Positions 8,654 to 16,321 of a stretch of 64,000 nucleotides of DNA are shown in pieces. The position numbers and the translations under genes are program-made. This stretch comes from CAJBVG01 sp943372995 (GTDB taxonomy: Bacteria > Bacteroidota > Bacteroidia > Sphingobacteriales > Sphingobacteriaceae), in contig CALSAQ010000003.1 in the NCBI GenBank assembly GCA_943372995.1, forward strand, positions 62,001-126,000. The letters are read 5' to 3'. The notes below the pieces were generated by a model. The model made no database searches. It was not told the origin of the DNA and saw nothing but the letters and a program-made list of their open reading frames with translations. The first letter of the stretch is position 1; every line of letters starts with the position of its first letter.

Positions 8654-8669
8654 TTTAGACCGCTCTAAA
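8654..8669. promoter_or_regulatory. Candidate DtxR/MntR operator
   Basis: TTTAGACCGCTCTAAA is an inverted repeat with 6-bp arms (TTTAGA/TCTAAA) and a 4-bp centre, just upstream of the mntR start. Its shape resembles known DtxR-family boxes of the TTAGG-centre-CCTAA type. Autoregulation of mntR-mntH by binding here is inferred. Confidence 0.55.
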
Positions 8670-8776
8670 TTACAAAAAAATTTTATTATGTAACAACATC
8701 ATTATTTGATTATTATCAAAATAAAATTCTATAGAATGAATTTTTTCTCTAAATTTATTGCTTATAAAATATAACT

Positions 8777-9244
8777 ATGATCGGTCTAGATGCAACAGAT
8801 TTTAAAATACTAAAAATCTTACAAGAAAACGGAAGGATAACAAATATTCAATTATCAATAGATATTGGTTTATCACCAGCACCAACACTTGAGCGTGTTC
8901 GTAAATTAGAGGCTAGTGGTTTCATCAAAAGTTATCATGCAATGGTTGATGAAGAATTACTAGGATTAAAAATTAAAACCTTTATACAGGTATCTATTAA
9001 TTATCACAAGAGCGATGCGATAAAGAATTTCACTAAACAAATTCAAGGGATAGATGAAGTCGTTGAATGTCATCATATTTCTGGCTCTGCTGATTTCTTA
9101 TTAAAAGTTATTGTACCTGATATTAAAAGTTATGAACGTTTAATTTTAGATAAGATTAGTAAAATGCAAGAGATTTCTCATTTACAAACAATGATGATTT
9201 TATCTACAAACAAATACTCTCACTCAGTACCTTTGCAATACTAG
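8777..9244 (+). CDS. Lrp/AsnC-family transcriptional regulator
   Basis: A 155-residue regulator. Residues 1-60 are the AsnC-type helix-turn-helix (LDATDFKILKILQENGRIT, LSIDIGLSPAPTLERVRKLE, then the FIKSYHAMVD hinge). Residues about 68-150 are the RAM ligand-binding domain, with the expected CHHISGSADFLLKV core. Such proteins form octamers and respond to amino acids. It is divergent from mntR across a 137-bp AT-rich gap and convergent with ung, whose stop lies 1 bp beyond its own. No target or ligand can be deduced; the nearest amino-acid gene is proline dehydrogenase at 12.9 kb, which is too far away to assign. Confidence 0.92.
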   Translation: MIGLDATDFKILKILQENGRITNIQLSIDIGLSPAPTLERVRKLEASGFIKSYHAMVDEELLGLKIKTFIQVSINYHKSDAIKNFTKQIQGIDEVVECHHISGSADFLLKVIVPDIKSYERLILDKISKMQEISHLQTMMILSTNKYSHSVPLQY

Positions 9245-9245
9245 A

Positions 9246-9917
9246 CTACCATAGTATTGCATCTTTACCTTGTTGTAGTAAGTATGTATTTGCTAAGCTG
9301 AAGTGTTTACAATTAAAAAAACCTTGATAAGCTGATAAAGGGGAAGGGTGTGGAGCTAATAATATTAAATGCTTATTGCTATCAATCTGAAATTGAAATT
9401 GTTTTGCATAATTTCCCCAAAGCATAAAAACCAATCCTGATTTTTTTTCATTAAGTTGGGTAATAATTTCTTTAGTAAATATTTCCCAACCTTTTTGTTG
9501 ATGTGAACCTGGCTTAGCTTCTTCTACGCTTAAAATTGTATTTAATAATAATACTCCTTGTCTTGCCCATGGTTCTAAATTCCCTCCTTCAATATTCAAT
9601 TCCCCTGTATCGTTTTTAACTTCCTTAAATATATTTTTTAATGATGGGGGTAATTTTATTCCATCGTTAACAGAAAATGCCAATCCATTTGCTTGTCCTT
9701 CTCCGTGATAGGGATCTTGCCCGATTATGACCACTTTAGTTTCTTCAAAAGAACAAAGTTCTAATGCTCTAAAAAAATATTGCGGTGCTGGATAAACTGT
9801 TTTTTTTAGTCCAATTTCATGGGATAAAAAGTCTTTCAATCGTAGCCAATAGTCTTTTCGGCTCTCATTTTGGGCTATTTCAGAAAAAAAACCATTGATG
9901 TTTTTCAATTCAAACAT
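9246..9917 (-). CDS. ung: Uracil-DNA glycosylase (family 1)
   Basis: Removes uracil from DNA at the start of base-excision repair. The 223-residue length is standard for family 1 UDG. The water-activating loop VVIIGQDPYHGEGQANGLAFSV (read in parts) holds catalytic Asp 68, and the C-terminal loop HPSPLSAYQGFFNCKHFS (starting His 190) inserts into the DNA minor groove. LLLNTILSVEEAKPGSHQ is the proline/serine region. The ATG at 9917 is followed by the normal family N-terminus. The gene stands alone between a convergent Lrp regulator and a divergent lipoprotein gene. Confidence 0.96.
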   Translation of the reverse strand: MFELKNINGFFSEIAQNESRKDYWLRLKDFLSHEIGLKKTVYPAPQYFFRALELCSFEETKVVIIGQDPYHGEGQANGLAFSVNDGIKLPPSLKNIFKEVKNDTGELNIEGGNLEPWARQGVLLLNTILSVEEAKPGSHQQKGWEIFTKEIITQLNEKKSGLVFMLWGNYAKQFQFQIDSNKHLILLAPHPSPLSAYQGFFNCKHFSLANTYLLQQGKDAILW

Positions 9918-9961
9918 AAAAAACTCTATATTTCGAGATAAACAAATTACTACAAATTATT

Positions 9962-10420
9962 ATGAAAAAACTACTATTAAAACCAGTATTGTTTTTAGGG
10001 ATAGCAATAAGTATTGTTGCTTGCTCAAAAGACGATGAAACAAAAACACCAGAACCTGCTCCAAGTATTATTGCAACTTGGACTCAATTACTTACTGTAT
10101 CTAGAACTGAAGTAAACAATACGGTAACTAGAAGCGACTCTTTTGAATATGAGGGAGGGGTTTATGAATCGCAATTAAGAGCAGATGGTAAATGGATTAA
10201 TTACTTGGCAACAATGCCAATGGACACTTTATTATATGTATCATACGCTGATACTGCATTAATGAGAATAGAAGTAAATTTTCCTGAAAGAAACGATACT
10301 ACACTTTTCAATAAAGTAACCATGACCAAAGACTCTTTGATTTTGGGTAGTTACAAAACTCAAGTTACTGGAGGCAACACCATTAAAAGTATTGTCATAG
10401 AAAAATACAAAAGAAAATAA
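9962..10420 (+). CDS. Small predicted lipoprotein, possibly lipocalin-like
   Basis: A 152-residue protein with a signal peptide and lipobox SIVAC (Cys 21), followed by a short Pro/Lys/Glu-rich linker. The mature part has the pattern ATWTQL, EYEGGVYESQLRADGKWINY, MTMTKDSLILG-like strands that resemble the lipocalin-like (DUF4923/lipocalin_4) beta-barrels common in Bacteroidetes. This is a fold guess only. It lies alone, divergent from ung, and ends at a strong terminator shared with lysS. Confidence 0.75.
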   Translation: MKKLLLKPVLFLGIAISIVACSKDDETKTPEPAPSIIATWTQLLTVSRTEVNNTVTRSDSFEYEGGVYESQLRADGKWINYLATMPMDTLLYVSYADTALMRIEVNFPERNDTTLFNKVTMTKDSLILGSYKTQVTGGNTIKSIVIEKYKRK

Positions 10421-10459
10421 TAAAAAAAAGCCTTCCTTGAAAAAGGAAGGCTTTTTTTA
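10421..10459. terminator. Bidirectional terminator between the lipoprotein gene and lysS
   Basis: The stem AAAAAAAGCCTTCCT / AGGAAGGCTTTTTTT has a TGAAAA loop, with a T-run on either strand. It serves the convergent gene at 9962 and lysS, whose stop codon overlaps its right edge. Confidence 0.93.
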
Positions 10460-12175
10460 TTCAAACCATTTCATTACTTCTTCCTTACTCGGAATAGGAA
10501 TTTCTAATTTCATTTTCTTTCTCATCCCTCCCATATCGTTAAATATTTTATTAGGATTTGCAGCTTTTAATTCTTCCACAGAATTAATATTCATTTTGTT
10601 CAACACTGGAACCCATGCTTCTGGTACTCCTGCTTCCACAAAATCTGATATACTTGCTACTTTCTGAACTTTCTCTGGTCTCATTTGCGGGAAGAACAAT
10701 ACATCTTGAATAGACACTTGATTAGTCATGATCATGGTTAATCGATCAATACCAATTCCCATACCTGCTGTTGGTGGCATACCATACTCTAATGCTCTCA
10801 AGAAATCGTAATCAATATACATCGCTTCATCATCTCCTCTCTCCATCAATTTCACTTGATCTTCAAATCGTGCTCTTTGATCAATAGGGTCGTTCAACTC
10901 TGAATATGCGTTGGCTAATTCCTTTCCATTTACCATTAATTCAAATCGCTCTACCAAGCCTTCTTTAGTTCTGTGTTTCTTACATAGTGGCGACATCTCT
11001 ACTGGATAGTCGATAATAAAGGTTGGCTGAATATAATTCCCTTCGCACTTCTCTCCAAAAATCTCGTCCACCAACTTCCCTTTACCCATGCTTTCACTCA
11101 CCTCTATTCCTAAGCTCTTACAGGTTTCTCTTAATTGTGCTTCATCCATCTCAGAAATATCAATTCCTGTAAATTCTTTAATTGAATCGTACATGGTAAT
11201 CCTCTTAAACGGACGCTGAAAATCGATGACCTTATCTCCTACTTGAACTTTGGTAGTACCATGTAAATCCAAGGCTACTTTTTCTAACATCTCTTCCGTG
11301 AAATCCATCATCCAGTTATAATCCTTATAGGCCACATAGATTTCCATCACCGTAAATTCTGGATTATGTGTTCTGTCCATTCCTTCATTTCTGAAGTCTT
11401 TCGCAAATTCATACACTCCATCATATCCACCAACAATTAATCTCTTTAAATACAATTCATTCGCAATCCTTAAATACAATGGCATATCTAAAGCATTGTG
11501 ATGTGTAATAAATGGACGTGCTGCCGCTCCTCCTGGTATTGCCTGAAGAATTGGAGTCTCCACTTCTAAATATCCTTTATCGTTAAATGTATTTCGTAAC
11601 GATTGAATAATTTGTGTTCTTTTTCTAAAAACTTCTCTGACCTCTTGGTTGATAATTAAATCGGCATAACGCTGACGGTATCTAAACTCTGGGTCAGTTA
11701 CCACATCGTGTGCATTACCTTCTGCATCAATTTTCACTACTGGTAATGGACGTAATGATTTACTCAATACCTTAAAACTGGTAACATGAATACTAATCTC
11801 CCCTACTTGGGTAGTAAATACATATCCAGTAATACCAATGATATCACCAATATCAATTAATTTTTTAAATACAGTATTGTAAAGCGTTTTATCCTCATCA
11901 GGACATAAATCGTCTCTTCTGAAATACACCTGAATTCTACCAGTAGCATCTTGTAGCTCTGCAAACGAAGCATTACCCATAATCCTACGACTCATTACTC
12001 TTCCTGCAATACTAATGTTCTTATAGCTGGTTTTATCGCGCTCGTAGTTCTCTAAAATATCCGCAGCAGTAACATTTACTTCAAATAAATCTGCAGGGTA
12101 AGGATTAATGCCCAATCGCATTAACTCTTGCATACTCTCTCGTCTTAATAATTCTTGTTCGCTTAATCCGCTCAT
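10457..12175 (-). CDS. lysS: Lysyl-tRNA synthetase, class II
   Basis: Charges tRNA-Lys with lysine in the cytoplasm. Residues about 55-165 are the OB-fold anticodon-binding domain (ISIAGRVMSRRIMGNASFAEL in parts). The catalytic core has class II motif 2 (FAKDFRNEGMDRTHNPEFT, in parts) and motif 3 (GMGIGIDRLTMI). The 572-residue length exceeds the usual 500 because of a C-terminal extension (about 500-572) with a short helical repeat, VPEAWVPVLNKMNINSVEEL; this extension is common in Bacteroidetes LysS. A full promoter lies just upstream, and its -33 TTG comes from word array B. Confidence 0.97.
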   Translation of the reverse strand: MSGLSEQELLRRESMQELMRLGINPYPADLFEVNVTAADILENYERDKTSYKNISIAGRVMSRRIMGNASFAELQDATGRIQVYFRRDDLCPDEDKTLYNTVFKKLIDIGDIIGITGYVFTTQVGEISIHVTSFKVLSKSLRPLPVVKIDAEGNAHDVVTDPEFRYRQRYADLIINQEVREVFRKRTQIIQSLRNTFNDKGYLEVETPILQAIPGGAAARPFITHHNALDMPLYLRIANELYLKRLIVGGYDGVYEFAKDFRNEGMDRTHNPEFTVMEIYVAYKDYNWMMDFTEEMLEKVALDLHGTTKVQVGDKVIDFQRPFKRITMYDSIKEFTGIDISEMDEAQLRETCKSLGIEVSESMGKGKLVDEIFGEKCEGNYIQPTFIIDYPVEMSPLCKKHRTKEGLVERFELMVNGKELANAYSELNDPIDQRARFEDQVKLMERGDDEAMYIDYDFLRALEYGMPPTAGMGIGIDRLTMIMTNQVSIQDVLFFPQMRPEKVQKVASISDFVEAGVPEAWVPVLNKMNINSVEELKAANPNKIFNDMGGMRKKMKLEIPIPSKEEVMKWFE

Positions 12176-12192
12176 TTTTTTTGACTTTGGAG

Positions 12193-12223
12193 CAAATTTA
12201 GGATTTATTAATTAATTAGCCAA
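12193..12223 (-). promoter_or_regulatory. lysS promoter (TTG-N20-TAAATTTG)
   Basis: On the minus strand, TTG (12223-12221) and TAAATTTG (12200-12193) are 20 bp apart, matching the Bacteroidetes consensus. The leader to the ATG at 12175 would be short, about 10-13 nt. The TTG belongs to the first bases of the adjoining 9-bp word array. Confidence 0.65.
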
Positions 12224-12281
12224 TTTGGACAATTTGAAAAATTTGAACAATTTGGACAATGTGGACAATGTGGACAATTTG
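12221..12281. repeat. 9-bp word array (array B)
   Basis: Six units start every 9 bp from 12224: TTTGGACAA, TTTGAAAAA, TTTGAACAA, TTTGGACAA, TGTGGACAA, TGTGGACAA, then a partial TTTG. It lies between the lysS promoter and the 3' end of the DUF962 gene. Array C, 540 bp away, carries the reverse complement of the same word. Confidence 0.9.
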
Positions 12282-12297
12282 TTAGTTGCTAATAGGT

Positions 12298-12603
12298 TTA
12301 TAGTTTTTGTTTGCCTAAAAGAATTTCGAAGAATAGTTTAAAATCGCTTAGTAAACTCCAGAGTGGATATTTGAAAGTTGCTGGTTTATTTTTTTCGAAA
12401 AAGAAATGACCAACCCAAGCAAAAAAATAGCCTGTTATTGGTAAAGCATACCACATATCCCAACGATCATAATAGGATAAAAGAAATACTTCCAAAAATA
12501 CAAGTGCAGTTCCAATAAAATGTAGTCTTCTACTTATTTTATTTTCATGTTCAGTAAGGTAAAACTTGTAAAATTCTGAATAGGTTTTTATGCGCTCTTC
12601 CAT
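12298..12603 (-). CDS. DUF962/Mpo1-like membrane protein
   Basis: A 101-residue protein with the DUF962 pattern: an N-terminal FYKFYLTEHENKISRRLHFIGT (in parts) with the conserved H-E-N...R-H-x-x-G-T residues, two hydrophobic helices (about 28-48 and 53-72), and HFFFEKNKPATFKYPLWSLLSDFKLF at the C-terminus with the conserved HFFFEKNxPAT motif. Relatives of yeast Mpo1 are iron-dependent dioxygenases that shorten 2-hydroxy fatty acids; the conserved histidines are present here, so a similar lipid role is plausible. It is flanked by two word arrays of opposite orientation. Confidence 0.88.
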   Translation of the reverse strand: MEERIKTYSEFYKFYLTEHENKISRRLHFIGTALVFLEVFLLSYYDRWDMWYALPITGYFFAWVGHFFFEKNKPATFKYPLWSLLSDFKLFFEILLGKQKL

Positions 12604-12816
12604 TTCAATATCATTTTATTACTAGTAAAGTTAATTATTAATTCGAAAAAAATATACTGATATTATAAGGATGATAAATAAACCCGCATATGTGCGGTTG
12701 TATAGTACATCTCTTATTGCAATATTTACATATGAGAAAATCCTAGCAAAAATTACGAATTCAATTATTGCAACCTCAAAACGAAATCATTCGAAATAGG
12801 TATCACCAAATACAAA
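12604..12816. other. Intergenic gap between DUF962 gene and array C
   Basis: AT-rich, with no open frame of note. It holds a short hairpin (CCGCA-TATG-TGCGG, 12684-12697) without a T-run. I see no promoter matching TAnnTTTG facing the DUF962 gene. Confidence 0.5.
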
Positions 12817-12856
12817 AATTGTTCAAATTGTTCAAATTATCTAATTGTTCAAATTA
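12817..12856. repeat. 9-bp word array (array C), inverted relative to array B
   Basis: AATTGTTCA at 12817 and 12826, a diverged AATTATCTA at 12835, then AATTGTTCA again at 12843. It is the reverse complement of the array B word TTTGAACAA. The array runs into the proline dehydrogenase stop codon at 12854-12856. Confidence 0.85.
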
Positions 12857-14023
12857 ACGACGGCGTGCTTTCTCTTTTAAAATCAAACTCAACTCCCTAC
12901 CCATTTGCCCTGCAATTGCTGTGTTTTCTTGTGCTCTACGAAATAGATATGGCAGAACAGATTTCACTGGACCATAAGGCACATACTTAGCCACATTGTA
13001 GCCTGCGTTTGCTAAGTTGTAACTTAAATTGTCGCTCATACCTAATAATTGTGAGAAGTAGATTCTTTTATCGTTATTGGCGATTCCTTTTTTCGAAATT
13101 AGGTTTATCAGATGTCGCGAACTATTTTCATTATGTGTTCCTGCGCAAATAGAAATTCTATCGATGTGTTCTACACAATACTCTAATGCTGCATCATATT
13201 CTTTGTCGGTAGACTCTTTATCTGGATTAATTGGAGATGGATAATTCATTTCCTCTGCACGTTTACGTTCTTTTTCCATGTAAGCTCCTCTCACTAATTT
13301 CACTCCCATGCTTACTCCTTCTGCCATTAATTCTTCGTTGTGTTTTTTTATTGCAATTAATCTGTCGTGTCTGTAGTATTGATAGGTATTATATACAATC
13401 GTTTTTTCTTTATTGAACAATCGCATCATACTTAATGCTAAATCATCAATAGTATCTTGTATCCAACTTTCTTCGGCATCTATAAAAATTCTAACATCTA
13501 AACGATGTGCTGTTTCGCAGATTCTTCGTACGCGATCTTTAACTCGTTCGTATTCTTTTTTCTCTTCGAAGGTTAAACTCGACTTCGCATCTAATTTTTC
13601 TAGTAATCCAAATCGAGCTACTCCTGTAACTTTAAAAACGCTAAACGGTATTTCTTTACTTCCTTTTGCTCTATTAATTGTTGCGATAATTTCTTCTGCG
13701 GTTGTGTCAAATGCATGCTCTGTTGATTCTCCTTCTACCGAATAATCGAGTATTGTTCCGATGTTATATTTGCTCAAATGAGCGATGGTTCTGTTGCAAT
13801 CGTTTATCGACTCTCCTCCGCAAAATTGCCTGAAAATGGTTGCTTTGATTAATCCCGATATAGGTAAGCCGATTTTTATAGCTGCATTAGTTATTGGGGG
13901 ACCTATTTTTACCAAAAAATTAATATTAATAACTTTAAACAACCAGTATGCTCTATTTAAGTCTGCATTACTCATTCCTGAGAATGCGATTTCGGTATTA
14001 TCAAAAGAAATTTCTTTACTCAT
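12854..14023 (-). CDS. Proline dehydrogenase (ProDH, FAD-dependent)
   Basis: Oxidises proline to pyrroline-5-carboxylate and passes electrons to the quinone pool at the membrane. The 389-residue protein is a stand-alone ProDH barrel rather than a PutA fusion. Recognisable stretches are FRQFCGGES, TILDYSVEGE, VRIFIDAEESWIQ, VKLVRGAYMEKER and the proline-carboxylate-binding PYLFRRAQEN near the C-terminus (about residues 360-369). A minus-strand TATTTTTG sits 20 bp upstream of the ATG. No P5C dehydrogenase gene is in this window, so the second step must be encoded elsewhere. Confidence 0.94.
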   Translation of the reverse strand: MSKEISFDNTEIAFSGMSNADLNRAYWLFKVININFLVKIGPPITNAAIKIGLPISGLIKATIFRQFCGGESINDCNRTIAHLSKYNIGTILDYSVEGESTEHAFDTTAEEIIATINRAKGSKEIPFSVFKVTGVARFGLLEKLDAKSSLTFEEKKEYERVKDRVRRICETAHRLDVRIFIDAEESWIQDTIDDLALSMMRLFNKEKTIVYNTYQYYRHDRLIAIKKHNEELMAEGVSMGVKLVRGAYMEKERKRAEEMNYPSPINPDKESTDKEYDAALEYCVEHIDRISICAGTHNENSSRHLINLISKKGIANNDKRIYFSQLLGMSDNLSYNLANAGYNVAKYVPYGPVKSVLPYLFRRAQENTAIAGQMGRELSLILKEKARRR

Positions 14024-14043
14024 TGCGTGTCAAATGGATTGCC

Positions 14044-14051
14044 CAAAAATA
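14044..14051 (-). promoter_or_regulatory. Possible -7 element of the proline dehydrogenase promoter
   Basis: TATTTTTG on the minus strand fits TAnnTTTG, 20 bp before the ATG at 14023. No TTG is seen at the expected distance. Confidence 0.4.
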
Positions 14052-14149
14052 GGAAAAATGAGCTCTTTTTATAAATAATTAATTGAATACTTGAAACCCC
14101 ATTTGTTTTTATTTGTTTTGTAAACAAATCATCTTCTGTAAAGAGTGAT

Positions 14150-14157
14150 TATATTTG
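14150..14157 (+). promoter_or_regulatory. -7 element of the aromatic operon promoter
   Basis: TATATTTG matches TAnnTTTG, 6 bp before the ATG at 14164, the same spacing as at smpB. The transcript would be nearly leaderless. No good -33 TTG is visible. Confidence 0.5.
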
Positions 14158-14163
14158 ATATCG

Positions 14164-15264
14164 ATGACTACTAATATCCAATCCGAACAATTAAATTCTT
14201 GGTTAAGCACTGAGTTAAAGACCTTTATCATAGCGGGTCCTTGCAGTGTAGAATCTGAAGAGCAAATTCACCATACCGCACAAGAATTATCTAAATATAA
14301 AATACCTGTTTTAAGAGGTGGTATTTGGAAGCCTCGTACTCGTCCGGGTAACTTTACTGGCTTGGGAACAGATGGTATACAATGGTTAGCTGATGCTGCG
14401 AAATCAAACCAAATGTTAAGTGCTGTTGAAGTAGCGAATGCAAAGCATGTTGAAGATTGCTTAAAAGCTGGAATAGATATTTTTTGGATTGGTGCCCGAT
14501 CAACGGTTAGTCCTTTTGTTGTGCAAGAAATTGCCGATGCTTTAAGAGGTACCAATATCCCAGTAATGGTAAAAAACCCTATCAATCCGGATATCGAATT
14601 ATGGATTGGTGCTATCGAAAGAATTCATCAAGCCGGAATAACTAAAATTGCTGCTATTCATCGTGGATTTTCTCAGTATGAAAAAAACACGTATAGGAAT
14701 ACTCCTAATTGGAACATCCCTTTAGAACTAAAGCGTTTAGTGCCTAATCTACCCGTAATTTGCGACCCTAGTCATATTTGCGGTAGCATCGATTTAATTC
14801 CTCATGTAAGTCAGAAAGCCATGGACTTAAATTTTGATGGCTTAATGATCGAATCTCATTATGATCCTAGTCATGCATTAAGCGATAAAGATCAACAATT
14901 AACACCTTACGAAGTATCTACCTTACTCCAACAATTAATTATTCGCGATACGGAGTCGGAGAATATAGAGTTTAAAGATCAGTTAATCCGATTAAGAAAC
15001 GAAATTGATAAGATTGATTACGAGGTGTTGGAACTATTGGCTTCACGATCAAAGCTTGTTCATCAAATCGGTTTATATAAAAAGGAAAACAACATTACCA
15101 TATTTCAACCTGAGCGTTGGGCAGAAATTGTTGATACCAGAAAAAAATACGGCAAAGAAATTCATCTTTCTGAAGAAATGATTTTAGATTTAGTGAAAAT
15201 TATTCACCGAGAATCGATTTCTGTACAAACTAAAGTTATGCAAGATGAACAATATAAAAAGTAG
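14164..15264 (+). CDS. Bifunctional DAHP synthase / chorismate mutase
   Basis: The N-terminal domain (about residues 1-260) is a type I-beta (KDOPS-like) DAHP synthase that condenses phosphoenolpyruvate with erythrose-4-phosphate: FIIAGPCSVES, LRGGIWKPRTRPGNF, MLSAVEVANAKHV, WIGARSTVSPF, MVKNPINPD, IAAIHRGFS and CDPSHICG are all visible. The C-terminal 95 residues are an AroQ-type chorismate mutase (LRNEIDKIDYEVLELLASRSKLV). The fusion lets the end of the pathway control its entry; in other bacteria the mutase part binds chorismate or prephenate for feedback. ATG 14164 is chosen over an in-frame TTG at 14155 that lies in the promoter. It overlaps aroB by 20 bp. Confidence 0.95.
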   Translation: MTTNIQSEQLNSWLSTELKTFIIAGPCSVESEEQIHHTAQELSKYKIPVLRGGIWKPRTRPGNFTGLGTDGIQWLADAAKSNQMLSAVEVANAKHVEDCLKAGIDIFWIGARSTVSPFVVQEIADALRGTNIPVMVKNPINPDIELWIGAIERIHQAGITKIAAIHRGFSQYEKNTYRNTPNWNIPLELKRLVPNLPVICDPSHICGSIDLIPHVSQKAMDLNFDGLMIESHYDPSHALSDKDQQLTPYEVSTLLQQLIIRDTESENIEFKDQLIRLRNEIDKIDYEVLELLASRSKLVHQIGLYKKENNITIFQPERWAEIVDTRKKYGKEIHLSEEMILDLVKIIHRESISVQTKVMQDEQYKK

Positions 15265-16318
15265 TTTAGGGTATACCATTTATTTTGAAGATCCTATTGC
15301 TTCCTTAGACCAATGGCTATCGTCGCAACAGTACTCTAAAGTTGCAATACTTGGGGATACTCATACGCTAGAGGAATGTCTTCCCTACCTCAACCTATAT
15401 TCGTCGCATACTTCTGCTTACGATCTCATAGAAATAGATCCAGGTGAGGACAACAAGAACATCGACATTTGCATCGGCATTTGGAGTATGATGCAAGAGT
15501 TTGGTCTCGACAGAAAATCTCTACTCATTAACTTGGGAGGCGGTGTAATTACCGATATAGGTGGTTTTGCTGCATCAACATATATGAGAGGTATCGATTT
15601 TATTCATATCCCTACTACCCTATTAGCTATGGTAGATGCAAGTATTGGAGGCAAAACGGGTATCGATTTACAACATTATAAAAATCATCTAGGTACATTT
15701 AATCATCCGAAAGGAATATTCATTATTCCTGAGTTCTTAGGAAGTTTACATGAGTTAGAAATTAAATCGGGATTTTCTGAAATGATCAAACACGGACTTA
15801 TTGCTGATCATTTACATTTGAGAGATGCCTTATCCTATTTAGAAAATGGCTTACCAGGAATTGATCAACTTATTCCTCAAAGTGTAAAAATAAAATTATC
15901 GATAGTTGAGCAAGACCCTTATGAACAGAATATCCGCAAGGCATTAAACTTTGGACATACCATTGGCCATGCGATAGAAAGTTACTACTTATCTAAGGGA
16001 AAACTCATCATGCACGGAAGTGCTATTGCTTGTGGAATGATGGTAGAAGCTTTTTTAAGTAAAGAACTTTGTGGCTTAAAAGAAGAAGATGTAAAATATA
16101 TTTTAGAAATTATTCCTAAACATTTAGAGCCTGCCAAATTAAATCAAGATATGATTCTCGATTTAATAGACTTCATGAAGAAAGACAAAAAGAACGAATT
16201 TGCTGAAATAAAATTTAGTTTACTCAGTGCAATTGCCGAACCCTCAGTAAACATTAGCTGTTCTGAAGATCAAATCTCATCAGCATTATTAACATGTATT
16301 CATTATTTTAATGATTAA
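15245..16318 (+). CDS. aroB: 3-dehydroquinate synthase
   Basis: Second shikimate-pathway enzyme: it cyclises DAHP to 3-dehydroquinate using NAD+ and a divalent metal. The 357-residue product shows the NAD-binding LINLGGGVITDIGGFAASTY (in parts), IPTTLLAMVDASIGGKTGID (conserved Asp/Lys active site), the metal-ligand Glu and His regions ESGFSEMIKHGLIAD-like KSGFSEMIKHGL, and LNFGHTIGHAIE with two metal-binding histidines. The start lies 20 bp inside the previous gene, which indicates translational coupling; aroA follows after 3 bp. Confidence 0.96.
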   Translation: MNNIKSSLGYTIYFEDPIASLDQWLSSQQYSKVAILGDTHTLEECLPYLNLYSSHTSAYDLIEIDPGEDNKNIDICIGIWSMMQEFGLDRKSLLINLGGGVITDIGGFAASTYMRGIDFIHIPTTLLAMVDASIGGKTGIDLQHYKNHLGTFNHPKGIFIIPEFLGSLHELEIKSGFSEMIKHGLIADHLHLRDALSYLENGLPGIDQLIPQSVKIKLSIVEQDPYEQNIRKALNFGHTIGHAIESYYLSKGKLIMHGSAIACGMMVEAFLSKELCGLKEEDVKYILEIIPKHLEPAKLNQDMILDLIDFMKKDKKNEFAEIKFSLLSAIAEPSVNISCSEDQISSALLTCIHYFND

Positions 16319-16321
16319 AAG

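Noticed and set aside
12684..12697. Terminator hairpin CCGCA/TGCGG
   Set aside because: The stem is only 5 bp with no T-run; too weak.
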